Shown: positions 1 to 7,733 of the stretch, one piece after another
Numbering within the stretch: the stretch's first letter is position 1
Layout of the letters: every line of letters starts with the position of its first letter
Origin: Desulfobaccales bacterium
GTDB taxonomy: Bacteria; Desulfobacterota; Desulfobaccia; Desulfobaccales; 0-14-0-80-60-11
Assembly: GCA_037481655.1 (NCBI GenBank)
Contig: JBBFLF010000013.1
Location: 17,319 to 81,318 of the forward strand
DNA length: 64,000 bases
Reading direction: 5' to 3'
Notes under the pieces: model-generated
Seen by the model: the letters and a program-made list of their open reading frames with translations, nothing else
Database searches by the model: none
Told to the model about the DNA's origin: nothing
Program-made: the position numbers and the translations under genes

Positions 1-258
1 GGCCAGATGCGCCAGGCCGAGGTGCTGCAGCAGGACCTCTTCCTCCAGGTGGCCCGCCACTTTCAGCTGGAGCTCGCCTTCCCCAGCCAGGGCGACCGCC
101 TGGCCCTGCAAATCTTCTTCGTGGAGAACCCCTTCCTTCAGGCCCTCACCGCCTTTTTCCAGGGCAAGCTCAGCGCCGAGGAGACCCTGGCCCGGATCCA
201 GGCCTTGGGCGGCGCCGGCAAGGCCTCGGAGGACCAAGGTGAGGGCGGAGGCCTCTGA
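1..258 (+). CDS. 3' end of an unrecognised protein (truncated by window edge)
   Basis: The reading frame is open from the first base of the window (GGC CAG ATG) to a TGA at 256-258, so this is probably the C-terminal 85 residues of a longer gene; the ATG at position 7 need not be its start. The visible part is helical and leucine/glutamine-rich, with a Gly-rich tail, and shows no motif I recognise. It converges on fabH, whose stop lies 88 bases downstream on the other strand. Function not assigned. Confidence 0.5.
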   Translation, partial: GQMRQAEVLQQDLFLQVARHFQLELAFPSQGDRLALQIFFVENPFLQALTAFFQGKLSAEETLARIQALGGAGKASEDQGEGGGL

Positions 259-345
259 TCTACCCAACGCCTCTGTTGCTTTGAATTCCCTTGCGAAAAA
301 CCGGTCTGCTCATGCCTGCCGGGGGAGGTGGGACGCGACGGCGCC

Positions 346-1338
346 TCAGCCGCTCCACTCCAGGAGTGCCGCCGCCCAGGTGACCCCGGCCCCGAAAGAA
401 CAGAGCAGCACCTTGTCGCCGGGCTTGATCTGGCCAGAGCTCACCGCCTCGTGCAGGGCCAGCGGCACTGAGGCGGCGGAGGTATTGCCGTAACGGTCCA
501 CGTTGACGTAGAGCTTCTCCATGGGCACCTTGGCAAAGCGGGCCGCGGCCTCCAGGATGCGGTTGTTGGCCTGGTGGATGATGAGATAGTCCAGCTCCTC
601 CCGGGGGATGCCGCTCATTTCCGAGATGCGGCGGATGCACTCCTTGACGGCATTCACCGCAAACTTGAAGATCTCCGGGCCGTCCATGTAGATGTAATGC
701 CGCTTGGTGGTCTCCTGCCGGGGCAGGAAAGGGCTCACCTCGGCGTTGAACTCCGTCTGGCAGTACAGGCGCATATTCAGGCTGGAGGCCACGAAAGAAG
801 CAAGAATCCCCCCCTTGTCCACCGGCCCGGCCACCACCGCGCCGGCTCCGTCCCCGAAGAGCACGCAGGTGGAGCGGTCCCGCCAGTCGGTGAAGCGGGA
901 GTTGGCATCGCTGCCGATGACCAGCACCGGCCGGCCGTCCGCCGCCACCAGGCGCTCCGCCAGATACAGGGCATAATTGAAGCCGCTGCAGCCCGCCTGC
1001 AGGTCAAAGGCCCCGAGCGAGCCGTTCAGGCCCAGGGCGTCCTGCACCCGAATGGCCACCGCCGGGTAGAGGTAATCCGGGCTGTTGGTGGCCACGATGA
1101 TGTGGCTGAGCTCGCCGGGCGCGATGCCGGCGTTCTCCAGGGCCATGCGGCCGGCGGCCGCGGCCATGGTGGCCACCGTCTCCTCGGGCCCGATGATGCG
1201 CCGCTCCCGGATACCGGTGCGCTCCCGGATCCATTGGTCGCTGGTGTCCACCAGCTTCTCCAGCTCGGCGTTGGTGAGCACCCGTTCAGGCACATAAACC
1301 CCGGTGCCCAGGATGCCGACGCGTCGGGGATGGGCCAC
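346..1338 (-). CDS. fabH: beta-ketoacyl-ACP synthase III (FabH)
   Basis: FabH condenses acetyl-CoA with malonyl-ACP to start type II fatty acid synthesis in the cytoplasm. The 330-residue product keeps the thiolase-fold triad of the family: Cys117 in QAGCSG, His255 in IIHQAN and Asn285 in YGNTSA, and it has the family's usual length. I chose the GTG at 1338 because an AGGAGG lies five bases upstream and the protein then begins with the typical VGILGTGVYVPE strand; the frame stays open to an alternative start at 1398. It stands alone, without other fab genes nearby. Its C-terminus GAGVTWAAALLEW is normal. Confidence 0.93.
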   Translation of the reverse strand: MAHPRRVGILGTGVYVPERVLTNAELEKLVDTSDQWIRERTGIRERRIIGPEETVATMAAAAGRMALENAGIAPGELSHIIVATNSPDYLYPAVAIRVQDALGLNGSLGAFDLQAGCSGFNYALYLAERLVAADGRPVLVIGSDANSRFTDWRDRSTCVLFGDGAGAVVAGPVDKGGILASFVASSLNMRLYCQTEFNAEVSPFLPRQETTKRHYIYMDGPEIFKFAVNAVKECIRRISEMSGIPREELDYLIIHQANNRILEAAARFAKVPMEKLYVNVDRYGNTSAASVPLALHEAVSSGQIKPGDKVLLCSFGAGVTWAAALLEWSG

Positions 1339-1504
1339 GGCCGCCTCCTGCCTGTGAGTTTGTTCCGATTTTATACCCGAGGGCGGGGAAAAAGGCAATG
1401 GCCGGGGAAGGGGCTTGACGCCGTAGAAAAGGATTATATACTATACAAATGATGAGATATTAAGGAAGCAGACAAAATCAAATTTGCGCAGCCCAAAAAT
1501 TTTC

Positions 1505-1532
1505 TTGACAACTATATATTGGGCTTTATAAT
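1505..1532 (+). promoter_or_regulatory. sigma-70 type promoter for the small AT-rich genes
   Basis: A perfect -35 TTGACA (1505-1510) and a perfect -10 TATAAT (1527-1532) are separated by 16 bases. They lie in an AT-rich stretch 40 bases before the ATG at 1572. Both hexamers are exact, which is unusual in this GC-rich window, and fit a promoter brought in with the island. Confidence 0.75.
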
Positions 1533-1571
1533 TGATTAAAACACAATATATAGGAAAAAGCAGGGAAAACG

Positions 1572-1763
1572 ATGCCTAAAGATAAGGGCATGAAACCAGG
1601 AGAAAAAGCTCCACGGTCGGGTCAATATCAACAAATTGGCCCTCAAGGGGAGAGGGAAAAGGAGGTGACGGTGACGAAGGGCAAACCACTTCCTCCCACA
1701 CCTCAAAAAGGAATGACCTATCGGTTAGTTGACCCAACTAAAAACAAGTCTGGCCACAAATGA
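1572..1763 (+). CDS. YjzC-like small protein
   Basis: A 63-residue basic, proline-rich protein with the layout of the YjzC-like family (Pfam YjzC): an N-terminal MKPGEKAPRSGQY segment, a central EVTVTKGKPLPPTP segment and a C-terminal TYRLVDPTKNKSGHK tail. Its biochemical role is unknown. An AGGGAAAACG sequence precedes the ATG, and a consensus sigma-70 promoter lies just upstream. Base composition is far lower in GC than fabH or nrdJ on either side, which suggests the gene was acquired. The next small gene follows after 16 bases, so the two are probably co-transcribed. Confidence 0.7.
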   Translation: MPKDKGMKPGEKAPRSGQYQQIGPQGEREKEVTVTKGKPLPPTPQKGMTYRLVDPTKNKSGHK

Positions 1764-1779
1764 TTTGGGAGGTTTGTCA

Positions 1780-2082
1780 ATGAGCTATGAACAAATGGAT
1801 ATTATAAATGGGATTCTCGATTATATGGAAAAAGTTGGAGGAGACAGAAAATCCTGGTATGTTGGAATCGCAAAAGATGCTCCTACAAGGCTTTTTGATG
1901 ATCATCGTGTAAGAGAATATAATGATCATTGGATATACTTTAAAGCTGATTCTTCACAAGCGGCCAGAAACGTAGAATCTTTTTTCGTGAAAATTTTAAA
2001 AACAGATGGCGGCCTTGGAGGAGGAGATATCTATAGCGATATGGTTTATGCTTATAAAAAAGGATATCATACGATTCCATAA
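1780..2082 (+). CDS. small protein with possible GIY-YIG-like features
   Basis: A 100-residue AT-rich gene. The start at 1780 is chosen because GGGAGG lies 8 bases upstream; an in-frame start at 1729 would overlap the preceding gene. Residues 26-45 (WYVGIAKDAPTRLFDDHR) resemble the YIG...R...H portion of a GIY-YIG nuclease core, a glutamate follows in NVESFFVK, and a Gly-rich segment GGLGGGD comes near the end. The canonical first GIY half is not evident, so nuclease activity is only a guess. It could equally be a small uncharacterised family. It shares its promoter and composition with the YjzC-like gene. Confidence 0.5.
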   Translation: MSYEQMDIINGILDYMEKVGGDRKSWYVGIAKDAPTRLFDDHRVREYNDHWIYFKADSSQAARNVESFFVKILKTDGGLGGGDIYSDMVYAYKKGYHTIP

Positions 2083-2094
2083 TATCTAATTATA

Positions 2095-2124
2095 TTTTGG
2101 GTATTCTGCTAAGAATACCCAAAA
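2095..2124. repeat. perfect 12-bp inverted repeat after the AT-rich island
   Basis: TTTTGGGTATTC (2095-2106), loop TGCTAA, then GAATACCCAAAA (2113-2124) form a perfect 12-bp stem 13 bases after the stop of the preceding gene. Neither strand has a true U-tract after the stem, so this may be a bidirectional terminator of weak type or an mRNA 3'-end stabiliser. Confidence 0.6.
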
Positions 2125-2225
2125 AAATTTATAATAATATGTGAAAAAATGCACAATAATAGAAACAATGATTCAATGATGGAGGTCAAAAAGAGTTTTC
2201 ATCAGGTCAATAAAGGGAGGAAATC

Positions 2226-4433
2226 ATGGAACTCCAGGGGGAACTCCAGGACATCGCCGGGCAATTGCCCCTCAGCCACAACGCCGTGGTGGTCCTGAAA
2301 CGCCGCTATCTCAAAAAAGACGACCAGGGACGGGTCAGCGAAGGCGCCCCGGACATGTTCCGCCGGGTGGCGGAGACCATCGCCCAGGTGGACCAGCTCT
2401 ACGACCCCGAGGCCGATGTGGCCGCCACCGCCCGCAAATTCTACGACCTCATGGCCTCCCTGGCCTTCATGCCCAACTCCCCCACCCTGATGAATGCCGG
2501 CCGGGAGCTGGGCCAGCTCTCCGCCTGCTTCGTCCTGCCGGTGGAGGACTCCATCGAAAGCATCTTCGAGGCCATCAAGCACACCGCCATGATCCACAAG
2601 TCCGGCGGCGGCACCGGCTTTTCCTTCTCCCGCATCCGCCCGGAAAACGACCCCGTCCTCTCCACCAAGGGGGTGGCCTCGGGGCCTATTTCCTTCATGA
2701 CCATCTTCGATGTGGCCACCGAGACCATCAAGCAGGGCGGCACCCGCCGGGGTGCCAACATGGGGCTTCTCAGGGTGGACCACCCCGACATCGAAAAGTT
2801 CATCACCTGCAAAAACGACACGAAGCGGCTGACCAACTTCAACATCAGCGTCGGGATCACCGAGGACTTCATGGAGGCCCTCCGGGCCGACCGGGACTTC
2901 CCCCTCATCAACCCCCGAACCGGCCGGGAGGTGCGCCGGGTCTCCGCCGCCCACCTCTTCGACCTCATCGTCCAGAGCGCCTGGGCCACCGGCGAGCCTG
3001 GGGTCATCTTCCTGGACGCCATCAACCGGGCCAACCCCCTGCCGCACCTGGGGGAGATCGAGGCCACCAACCCCTGCGGCGAACAGCCCCTCTTCCCCTA
3101 CGAATCCTGCAACCTGGGCTCCCTCAACCTGGCCCAGGTGGCCAAGGACGGCGCCATCGACTATGCCAAGCTCAAGGGGATGGTGCACACTGCGGTGCAC
3201 TTCCTGGACAATGTGATCGACGCCAACAATTTTCCTTTGCCCATCATCGAGGAGCGGACCAAGCAGAACCGCAAGGTGGGCCTGGGGGTCATGGGCTTCG
3301 CCGATCTTTTGCTGCGCCTGGGGGTGCCTTATAACTCCGAGGAGGCGGTGGCGGTGGCTGAGGAGGTCATGGCCTTCATCCAGCAGGAGGCCAAGGCGGC
3401 CTCCGCGGCCCTGGCGGAGAAGCGGGGCAACTTCCCCACTTTCCCCGGCAGCCGCTACGACGGCAACGGCCTGGGGCGCATGCGCAACGCCACCGTCACC
3501 ACCATCGCGCCCACCGGCACCATCAGCATCATCGCCGGGGCCACCAGCGGCATCGAGCCGCTCTTTGCCGTCTCCTTCGTGCGCCGGGTGCTGGAGGGCA
3601 CCGAGCTCATCGAGGTCCATCCCTACTTCGAGGAGCTGGCCCGCCGCCGGGGCTTTTATTCCCCCGAGCTCATGAAGGCCATCGCCAAGACCGGCTCCAT
3701 CCGGGACTTCTCCGAGATCCCCCGGGATATTAGGCGCCTCTTCGTCACCGCCCACGAGGTCTCCCCCAAATGGCACATCCGCATCCAGGCGGCCTTCCAG
3801 AAGCACACCGACAACGCCGTCTCCAAGACGGTGAACTTCCCCCACTCCGCCACCCAGGAGGACGTGCGCCAGGTCTATCTCCTGGCCCACGAGCTGGGGC
3901 TCAAGGGCGTCACCATCTACCGGGACGGCAGCCGGGAAGGCCAGGTCCTGAGCGTAGGCGGCAAGGAAGCCAAGCCCGCCCTGCAGTTCATCACCCCCAG
4001 GCCCCGGCCCGAGGCCACCCGGGGCGTGACCCAGCGCATCAACACCGGCTGCGGCAAGCTCTACGTCACGGTGAATTCCGATGACCTGGGCTTCTGCGAG
4101 GTCTTTGCCCAGATGGGCAAGACGGGAGGCTGCGCTTCCAGCCAGATCGAGTCCACCGGCCGCCTCATCTCCCTGGCGCTGAGGGCCGGGGTCAAGATCG
4201 ACGCCATCATCAAGCAGATCACCGGCATCCGCTGTCCCAACCCCATGTGGGTGAACGGCCGCCAGGTGCTCTCCTGCCCTGATGCCATCGCCCAGGTGCT
4301 GGCCAAGGTGGCCCAGGTGGAGGCCCCGGCCCCGGTGGCCGCCATGGGGGCCTGCCCGGATTGCGGCGGCGCCCTGGAGCATGAGGGCGGCTGCCTGGTC
4401 TGCCGGGGCTGCGGCTTCTCCAAATGCAGCTAA
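2226..4433 (+). CDS. nrdJ: adenosylcobalamin-dependent (class II) ribonucleotide reductase
   Basis: Reduces ribonucleotides to deoxyribonucleotides using a B12-derived thiyl radical, so it needs no oxygen, which suits an anaerobe. The 735-residue product has the N-terminal [10 protein letters not shown] region, the redox cysteine near residue 100 ([10 protein letters not shown]), the catalytic NPCGEQPL loop near residue 283, the [15 protein letters not shown] loop, and a C-terminal CPDCGG...CRGCGFSKC zinc ribbon (about residues 710-735) typical of TIGR02504-type NrdJ. A GGGAGG lies six bases before the ATG. It is monocistronic, ending in a terminator at 4461. No cobalamin riboswitch fits in the short AT-rich leader. 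Confidence 0.96.
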   Translation: MELQGELQDIAGQLPLSHNAVVVLKRRYLKKDDQGRVSEGAPDMFRRVAETIAQVDQLYDPEADVAATARKFYDLMASLAFMPNSPTLMNAGRELGQLSACFVLPVEDSIESIFEAIKHTAMIHKSGGGTGFSFSRIRPENDPVLSTKGVASGPISFMTIFDVATETIKQGGTRRGANMGLLRVDHPDIEKFITCKNDTKRLTNFNISVGITEDFMEALRADRDFPLINPRTGREVRRVSAAHLFDLIVQSAWATGEPGVIFLDAINRANPLPHLGEIEATNPCGEQPLFPYESCNLGSLNLAQVAKDGAIDYAKLKGMVHTAVHFLDNVIDANNFPLPIIEERTKQNRKVGLGVMGFADLLLRLGVPYNSEEAVAVAEEVMAFIQQEAKAASAALAEKRGNFPTFPGSRYDGNGLGRMRNATVTTIAPTGTISIIAGATSGIEPLFAVSFVRRVLEGTELIEVHPYFEELARRRGFYSPELMKAIAKTGSIRDFSEIPRDIRRLFVTAHEVSPKWHIRIQAAFQKHTDNAVSKTVNFPHSATQEDVRQVYLLAHELGLKGVTIYRDGSREGQVLSVGGKEAKPALQFITPRPRPEATRGVTQRINTGCGKLYVTVNSDDLGFCEVFAQMGKTGGCASSQIESTGRLISLALRAGVKIDAIIKQITGIRCPNPMWVNGRQVLSCPDAIAQVLAKVAQVEAPAPVAAMGACPDCGGALEHEGGCLVCRGCGFSKCS

Positions 4434-4460
4434 AGGTCTGCTGACCGCCAGTCCTACCTC

Positions 4461-4499
4461 GGGGGCCGGACCATCAGGGTGCCGGCCTCTTTTTATTTT
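4461..4499 (+). terminator. rho-independent terminator of nrdJ
   Basis: GGGGGCCGG (4461-4469) pairs with CCGGCCTCT (4482-4490, two G-U pairs) across a 12-base loop, followed by TTTTATTTTC. It lies 28 bases after the nrdJ stop. The rest of the 311-base gap to the next gene holds a GC-rich, G-run-rich stretch (4610-4720) but no other feature I can support. Confidence 0.75.
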
Positions 4500-4745
4500 C
4501 CGGAAACTCCCCGCCTGCCATTTCCAAGGGCCCACGAATCTTGACTTAAATCATATGAAATTAATTCCCCGGATGATTACATAAAGACAAAGTCCAGGGA
4601 AGGGTTAAGGGCCGACGGCCCCTGCCCCACACCCAGTCCCCTCGAAGGAGTTTCGGAGGGGAGCTTGGGGGGAGGGTGGGGTCTCCCCGCTTTTCCGGCC
4701 CTCCCCTCAACCAGGAAAGAAAGGACCCGAAAGGAGGGCCGGCGC

Positions 4746-6023
4746 ATGAAGAATCTAGTGGTTCTGGGGCACGGCACCGGTGGCACCATCATCGCCGCCA
4801 AAATGCGACAGAAGCTGCCGGAGCGGGAGTGGCGCATCACCGTCATCGACCGGGACTGGCAGCACCACTACCAACCGGGATGGCTCTTCATCCCGTTCGG
4901 CATCTACACCAAAGAGGACTGCGTCAAACCCCGGAGCCGCTATGTGCCCCCGGGCGTCAACTTTGTCCTGGACGACATCCTGGGAATTGACCCCGACAAG
5001 CGCCAGGTCCGCACCAAACAGGCCACCTTTCCCTATGATTTCCTGGTCATCGCCACCGGCTGCCGCATTGTGCCGGAGGAGGTGGAGGGCATGGCCGGCG
5101 AGGCCTGGGGAAAGGACATCCACACCTTCTACACCCTGGAGGGTGCCTTGGCCCTCCATGATAAACTCAAATATTTCAGCCAGGGCCGGGTGGTGCTGAA
5201 CATCGCCGAGCTGCCCTTCAAGTGTCCTGTGGCCCCCTTGGAGTTCTGCTTCATGGCGGACTGGTTCTTCGCCGAAAACGGGGTGCGGGACAATATCGAG
5301 ATCGAGCTCACCACGCCGCTGCCCGGGGCCTTCACCAAACCCATGGCCTCGGAGATGCTGGGGCGGCTGGCCCAGGAAAAAAACATCAAGGTCACCCCCA
5401 ACTTTCAGATCTCCGGGGTGGATGCCAAGCGCCGGGTCATCACCAGTTACGACGGCCGGGAAGTGCCCTATGATCTGCTGGTGGCCATCCCGCCCAACTT
5501 CGGGGCCCAGTGCATCATCGACAGCGGGATGGGCGATCCCATGGGCTACATGGACACCGACCATAACACTCTCAAGGCCAAGAATTTTGAGCGCATCTAC
5601 GTTATCGGCGACGCCGCCAATGTCCCCACCTCCAAGGCCGGGGCGGTGGCCCACTACGAGGCGGACGTGGTGGCGGAAAACCTCCGGCGGGAGATCGACG
5701 GCCAGCCCCCCAGGCCGGATTATGACGGCCACGCCACCTGAATGGTGGTAACCGGGTACGAGAAGGGGTCCCTTCTCGATTTCAATTACAAAGTGGAGCC
5801 GCTGCCCGGCAAATTCCCCTTCCCGGGGATCGGGCCCTTTGATCTTCTGGGAGTCAGCTTCGCCAATTACATGGGCAAGATGATGTTCCGCTGGGTGTAC
5901 TACAACCTGATGCTCAAGGGCAGCCACCTGCCCCTGGAACCGCAGTTCATCCTGGCGGGCAAGGTCCGGGGCATTCTCTCCCCTGACATCGAGATCCCGC
6001 TGCGAGCCCGGAGGCGGCCATGA
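4746..6023 (+). CDS. SQR-family flavoprotein with predicted selenocysteine (in-frame TGA at 5739-5741)
   Basis: Sulfide:quinone-oxidoreductase-like FAD protein of 425 residues when the TGA at codon 332 is read as selenocysteine. Residues 1-20 hold the dinucleotide-binding strand (VVLGHGTGG), ATGC with Cys106 follows, Cys160 and Cys168 lie in LPFKCPVAPLEFCF, and the FAD-binding YVIGDAANVP is at 285-294. After the TGA the frame gives the standard SQR C-terminus, including FNYKVEPLPGKFPFPGIGPF and a membrane-associating hydrophobic helix. In Acidithiobacillus SQR, Cys160 and Cys356 are the redox pair; the TGA falls at the Cys356 position (GHA-T-X-MVVTG against NAVCFADMG). A SECIS-like hairpin follows. 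Start at 4746 has AGGAGG upstream. The stop overlaps the DUF1641 gene by four bases. Electron acceptor (quinone or other) is inferred. The alternative is a pseudogene with a nonsense mutation. Confidence 0.85.
5742..5778 (+). promoter_or_regulatory. candidate bacterial SECIS element
   Basis: CGAGAAGG (5759-5766) pairs perfectly with CCTTCTCG (5771-5778) around the tetraloop GGUC. The apical loop begins 25 bases after the TGA at 5739-5741, within the 16-37 base spacing known for bacterial SECIS elements. It has G at loop positions 1 and 2 followed by U, like the GGUC loop of E. coli fdhF. The hairpin lies inside coding sequence, as bacterial SECIS elements do. Confidence 0.82.
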
Positions 6024-6607
6024 ACGGCGAGGCGGAACTGAGCGAACGGCTGGCCCGCATCGAGGAAAAGCTGGACCGGGTCCTGGCCATGGAGGAAAAG
6101 CTCCAGGTCTTCGCCGACTGGTGGGAGAATATCCACGACCTGGGCCGGGACCTCTCCCTGCTCACCCATCCCACCGTGAAGATGCTCACCGAGGAGCTGG
6201 CGGAGGTGGAGACCGGCTTCCAGTCCGAAGACGTCTTTATTCTCTTAAGGCGCCTGCTCCTCAACTTCCGCAACCTGGCCTGGTCCCTGGATCAGCTGGA
6301 GAATTTCATCGACTGGTGGCGGGACCTGGAGCCCATCCTCAAAGTGGCGGTGCCCCGACTCATCGACCAATTGGACCAGCTGGAGGAGGCGGGGCTCTTT
6401 CGGGTGCTGAAAAACGCCACCAGCCTGGAAATGATCCGCTTTTTGGACCGCTTAAGCCGGGTGCCGGTGGAGGTGGATTTGGCCGCCGCTCGGCCGGTGG
6501 GGCCGGTGGGTCTTATGTGGCGTCTCAGGAGCCCCGAGGCCCGGCAGGGGCTGGGCCTGGTGGTGGAACTCACCAAGGCCCTGGGCAAGGTCAAGGGCGA
6601 GGCGTAA
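6020..6607 (+). CDS. DUF1641 family protein
   Basis: A 195-residue soluble helical protein whose C-terminus (LRSPEARQGLGLVVELTKALG) is the signature of DUF1641 proteins. The N-terminus has a short coiled coil (SERLARIEEKLDRVLAMEEKL). Its ATG overlaps the stop of the SQR-like gene (ATGA), so the two are translationally coupled. DUF1641 proteins are commonly found beside SQR-type flavoproteins and formate dehydrogenases, which makes a partner or assembly role for the flavoprotein plausible, but the biochemical function is not established. No signal peptide or membrane span is visible. Confidence 0.8.
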   Translation: MNGEAELSERLARIEEKLDRVLAMEEKLQVFADWWENIHDLGRDLSLLTHPTVKMLTEELAEVETGFQSEDVFILLRRLLLNFRNLAWSLDQLENFIDWWRDLEPILKVAVPRLIDQLDQLEEAGLFRVLKNATSLEMIRFLDRLSRVPVEVDLAAARPVGPVGLMWRLRSPEARQGLGLVVELTKALGKVKGEA

Positions 6608-6647
6608 GGCCACGGGCAGAGGGGGGAGGCGAACTCCTTCCCCCTTC

Positions 6648-7478
6648 TTACCTGCGCTTTTGCTCCCACAGCCGGGAGAGGGCCGCCAGATGCGCCTTTT
6701 CCTCCTCGGCAATCTCAAAGAAGACCTGACGGGTGGCCTCCTCCCGGCACTTCCGGGCCAGCCGGAGGTAAAGGTCCAGGGCCTGGGTCTCCACCGTCAG
6801 GGCCAGCTCCAGGGCGGCGGCCAGGGTGGTGAGGTAGGGGGCATTGCGGGCGAGAAACTCGGACAGCTGGAAACCGCCTTCCATCACCTCGGCGCCGGCG
6901 GCGGCCAGAGAGGCGGGGTCGGCCGTGGGGGTGATTTCCGCATAACGGTGGCGGAGCCGCTCCTGATGCGCCGCCTCCACCTGCATCATCTGCCGGCAGA
7001 AGGATGCCAATTCCGCATCCTGGGCCGCCTGCGCCACGGCCTCATAAAATGCTTGCAAAGCCCGCTCCAAGCCGTACGCCAGAGTGAGGGCCTCCGCCGG
7101 GCTCTCATCGCCCCGGACGAGCTCCTGGTGCAGCCCCTCGGGACCGGTGGCGGTAAGGCCGTTATAGGCATAGATACCGCCCGCCAGATTATAGACCTCC
7201 CGGAAGCCCAGGCTGCTTAACAGCTGGGCCGCCGCCCGGCTGCGGCCCCCGGCGGCGCAGTAGGCCAGCACCGGCCTTGCAGGGTCCAGCTCCTGCACCC
7301 GCCCCGGAAGCTCCCCCAGGGGCACGAGGGTGGCCCCGGGCAGATGGCGCTCCTCATACTCCCAGGGCTGGCGCACGTCCAGGAGGGTGTAGCTGCCCGC
7401 CGGCTGCTCGAGGAGGAACCGCCGGGCCGCTTCCGGGTCCATCACGGCCACCTCGGCGGATTTCGCCTCAGTCATCAT
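6648..7478 (-). CDS. rhodanese / ferritin-like (rubrerythrin-type) fusion protein
   Basis: Two-domain cytoplasmic protein of 276 residues. Residues 10-110 are a single rhodanese domain with active-site loop CAAGGRSR, which transfers sulfane sulfur. Residues 125-276 are a four-helix ferritin-like domain with repeated ExxH-type iron ligands (VEAAHQER, EIAEEEKAHL), as in sulfur-metabolism-linked rubrerythrin relatives. GGGAGA precedes two adjacent ATGs (7478 and 7475); the second is better spaced. It converges on the SQR-like operon, so a role in handling persulfide is plausible but inferred. The 255 bases upstream contain no gene. Confidence 0.85.
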   Translation of the reverse strand: MMTEAKSAEVAVMDPEAARRFLLEQPAGSYTLLDVRQPWEYEERHLPGATLVPLGELPGRVQELDPARPVLAYCAAGGRSRAAAQLLSSLGFREVYNLAGGIYAYNGLTATGPEGLHQELVRGDESPAEALTLAYGLERALQAFYEAVAQAAQDAELASFCRQMMQVEAAHQERLRHRYAEITPTADPASLAAAGAEVMEGGFQLSEFLARNAPYLTTLAAALELALTVETQALDLYLRLARKCREEATRQVFFEIAEEEKAHLAALSRLWEQKRR

Positions 7479-7733
7479 GCATCTCCCTCAAAAAGGAATC
7501 CAATCCCCTTCTTCCAAGACCCATACCTAGCCTCTCAGCCCTTGTTTTGCCGAAATATTTTAAGACTGTGGCAGACAGCTTAGGGCCAGGGAGTGTTGCC
7601 CCCTATCCCATCTCCCGGACACATTTTTTCAGTCCTTAAAGCCTTGGCCCCGATGCCCCGAAATCAGAGGGGGTGGGAGGGGAGAGGGGAGGGCGGAGGC
7701 ACTTAGTCCCCGCCTCTTCCCTCACAAATCAAC

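Noticed and set aside
2083..2225. Cobalamin riboswitch upstream of nrdJ
   Set aside because: The leader is too short and AT-rich, and no B12-box-like sequence was seen.
2202..4535. 777-codon open frame antisense to nrdJ
   Set aside because: Shadow of the high-GC codon bias; its translation is Gly/His/Asp-rich with no family features, while nrdJ is unmistakable.
4541..4570. TTGACT as a -35 box for the SQR-like operon
   Set aside because: No acceptable -10 sequence at 16-18 bases; the nearest AT-rich hexamer is about 30 bases away.
5742..6023. A separate small gene starting at the ATG directly after the TGA
   Set aside because: No ribosome site precedes it, it is in the same frame as the SQR-like gene, and its product is just the SQR C-terminal segment.
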